DNA of 64,000 nt from Rubrobacter xylanophilus (GTDB taxonomy: Bacteria; Actinomycetota; Rubrobacteria; Rubrobacterales; Rubrobacteraceae): NCBI RefSeq assembly GCF_007164525.1, contig NZ_AP019791.1:1537501-1601500 (forward strand). The letters run 5' to 3'. The first letter of the stretch is position 1. Every line of letters begins with the position of its first letter. Below, piece by piece: positions 62,626-64,000 of the stretch. Made by a program: the position numbers and the translations under genes. The notes beneath the pieces were generated by a model, which ran no database searches, was not told the DNA's origin, and was given only the letters and a program-made list of their open reading frames with translations.

Positions 62626-62653
62626 CTGACGGCCGCCGGTCATCTGTTAGAAT
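62626..62653 (+). promoter_or_regulatory. Promoter of SRP RNA
   Basis: CTGACG (62626-62631) and TAGAAT (62648-62653), 16 bp apart. The predicted start, about 62658-62660, coincides with the first base of the RNA's closing helix. Confidence 0.55.
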
Positions 62654-62657
62654 CTCT

Positions 62658-62936
62658 GGTGTGCCGCGCTAAGCGGGGAGCTGGCGATGCCCTGAACCTG
62701 CGATCGCCTAGCAGGGCCTAGATCCCCGCCCGAGGCGGTCCGGGTTCGGTGGAGGCCGGTGACACTGCGGCGTCGATGGTCCGGTCCCGGGCAATGGGGG
62801 CTCGTGAACCGTGTCAGGGCCGGGAGGCAGCAGCACTAAGCGGGTTACCCCATGTGCTTCGGGGCAGCCGGGCCGGAGCTGGCGGCCGGATGCTCGCCGG
62901 GTTCGGTCCCGTCGACGGCGGGGTGCGCGGCACACC
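62658..62936 (+). ncRNA. ffs: Signal recognition particle RNA, long Bacillus type
   Basis: GTGTCAGGGCCGGGAGGCAG near 62813-62832 is the SRP54/Ffh-binding core with its tetraloop, followed by CAGCACTAAG. The 5' part GTGCCGCGCTAAGCGGGGAG is the Alu-domain start. The ends pair perfectly: GGTGTGCCGCGC (62658-62669) with GCGCGGCACACC (62925-62936). The total of 279 nt and the Alu domain mark the long form known from Bacillus scRNA, not the short 4.5S type. It works with Ffh in membrane targeting. Confidence 0.95.
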
Positions 62937-63009
62937 CTTTCTCTCTGCTTTTGGGACCGCCGGTCTCCGGTATACTAGCTCTCGTGTACGGTCCGAGCAT
63001 TCGCGGCGC

Positions 63010-64000
63010 ATGAAGCACGCCACCCTCTACCGCAGGTGGCGACCCCGGACCTTCGGGGAGATAGCAGGCCAGGAGCCGGTGGTCCGCACGCTTCGGAGGG
63101 CCATAGAGACGGGGAGGGTGGCCCACGCCTACCTGTTCAGCGGGCCGCGGGGCACCGGGAAGACCTCGACGGCCAAGGTGCTGGCCATGGGTCTCAACTG
63201 TGCGCGGGGCCCCACGCCCGAGCCGTGCGGGCGGTGCGAGAGCTGCCGGTCCATCGTGGCCGGCTCCTCCATGGACGTCATCGAGATGGACGCCGCCTCC
63301 AACCGGGGGATAGACGAGATCCGGGAGCTCCGCGACCGGGTGAACCTCGCACCGGCGGCCGGACGGGCCAAGGTGTACATCATAGACGAGGTCCACATGC
63401 TCACCACCGAGGCGTTCAACGCCCTGCTCAAGATGCTGGAGGAGCCGCCGGAGCACGTGGTCTTCGTGCTGGCCACCACGGAGAAGCACAAGGTGCTGCC
63501 CACCATCATCAGCCGCTGCCAGAGCTTCGACTTCCGCCGGCCCGGGGTGGGGACGCTGGTGGAGAAGCTCTCCGAGATAGCCCGGGCCGAGGGGATGGAG
63601 GCCGAGCGGGAGGCTCTGACCGCCATCGCCCGGGCGAGCGGGGGATCCTTCCGGGATGCGGAGGGGATGCTGGACCAGATCTCCTCGTTCTCCGAGGGCA
63701 GGATCACCGCGGCGCTGGTGCGCGAGCTCCTGGGCAGCGCAGGGCCGGAGATCCTCGCCGAGGCGGTGGCCGCCCTGCACGAGCGCCGGGCGGCGGACGC
63801 CCTGCGGGTGGTGGACCGGCTCTCCTCCGAGGGGAGGGATCTCGGGCAATTCGCGTCGGAGATGATCTCCCACCTGCGGGTCTTGATGTTGCTTCCCCAC
63901 GCACCGGAGGTCGCCCTGGCCGAGACAGGCCCCGAGGAGCGCCCGGCGCTGGAGGAGCAGGCCGGGAGGATCCCCACCGGCGAGGTCGTCCGCATGATAG
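63010..64000 (+). CDS. dnaX: DNA polymerase III gamma/tau subunit, N-terminal part (runs off right edge)
   Basis: The clamp-loader ATPase. Walker A GPRGTGKTS at 45-53, zinc cysteines Cys64, Cys73, Cys76 and Cys79 (LNCARG, PCGRCESC), Walker B VYIIDEVHML near 123-132 and sensor LATTEKHKVLPTIISRCQ near 157-174. The frame is open to the window end (330 codons). ATG 63010 follows a TATACT (62971-62976). Position right after the SRP RNA is the same as in Bacillus. Confidence 0.95.
   Translation, partial: MKHATLYRRWRPRTFGEIAGQEPVVRTLRRAIETGRVAHAYLFSGPRGTGKTSTAKVLAMGLNCARGPTPEPCGRCESCRSIVAGSSMDVIEMDAASNRGIDEIRELRDRVNLAPAAGRAKVYIIDEVHMLTTEAFNALLKMLEEPPEHVVFVLATTEKHKVLPTIISRCQSFDFRRPGVGTLVEKLSEIARAEGMEAEREALTAIARASGGSFRDAEGMLDQISSFSEGRITAALVRELLGSAGPEILAEAVAALHERRAADALRVVDRLSSEGRDLGQFASEMISHLRVLMLLPHAPEVALAETGPEERPALEEQAGRIPTGEVVRMI

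Overview
The window reads as chromosomal DNA of a high-GC, probably thermophilic actinobacterium, most likely a Rubrobacter (R. xylanophilus-like). This assignment rests on recall of gene content, not a database search. In support: GC-rich genes that still use ATA for isoleucine freely, many GTG/TTG starts, a ThiS-ThiG fusion, a Bacillus-like PHA regulator (PhaQ), a T-box-controlled ileS and a long Bacillus-type SRP RNA beside dnaX. Genes are densely packed, mostly in short operons with overlapping stop/start codons.

Layout. 1-6.9 kb: polyhydroxyalkanoate (PHA) region with the 5' end of phaC, an acyl-CoA dehydrogenase, a GNAT acetyltransferase, phaA thiolase, two small phasin-like proteins, the PadR-type repressor phaQ and two phaB-like reductases. 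6.9-8.7 kb: TPP riboswitch, thiE and a fused thiS-thiG. 8.7-11 kb: quinone oxidoreductase and a class III CoA-transferase. 11-18.8 kb: 2-methylcitrate cycle genes prpBCD followed by a 2-oxoacid/acetoin dehydrogenase set (E1 alpha, E1 beta, lipoyl-hydrolase, AcoX). Propionyl-CoA and acetyl-CoA metabolism and PHA storage are therefore encoded side by side.

18.8-26.5 kb: a PRC-barrel protein, a cyclase-family hydrolase, and a tightly coupled MFS transporter / DUF1445 (D-glutamate cyclase-like) / HyuA / HyuB / MOSC set that looks like 5-oxoproline- or hydantoin-type metabolism. 26.5-36.1 kb: GH15-like enzyme, MFS transporter, an atypical SDR, a phytoene-dehydrogenase-like enzyme, then a decaying fatty-acid-type segment (frameshifted SDR, intact enoyl-CoA hydratase, internally deleted MHS transporter) next to a FadR-type GntR regulator and an acyl-CoA dehydrogenase. 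36.4-43.7 kb: zinc-ribbon protein, sortase, dipeptide-type ABC transporter without ATPases, endonuclease V, membrane-anchored sulfite-oxidase-like molybdoenzyme.

43.7-53.1 kb: T-box plus ileS, small membrane/lipoproteins, Fpg, HAD phosphatase, DoxX-like protein, manganese catalase. 53.3-59.1 kb: IclR regulator, DapA-family lyase, tripartite tricarboxylate transporter (TctCBA) and a KDG-kinase-like PfkB protein, a likely sugar-acid uptake and catabolism operon with candidate IclR operators. 59.1-61.6 kb: a graveyard of broken genes (DUF4386, IS630 transposase, integrase-like tail, GAF-LuxR regulator) abutting the 3' end of tRNA-Ala. 61.7-64 kb: FmdB-type protein, DUF309 protein, SRP RNA and the 5' part of dnaX.

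The most interesting signals are a near-identical 18-bp PhaQ-type operator at two loci, four GTTACG repeats spaced 22/11/22 bp upstream of endonuclease V, the ThiS-ThiG fusion whose Gly-Gly tail is internal, the DUF1445-HyuAB operon, and the T-box of ileS.
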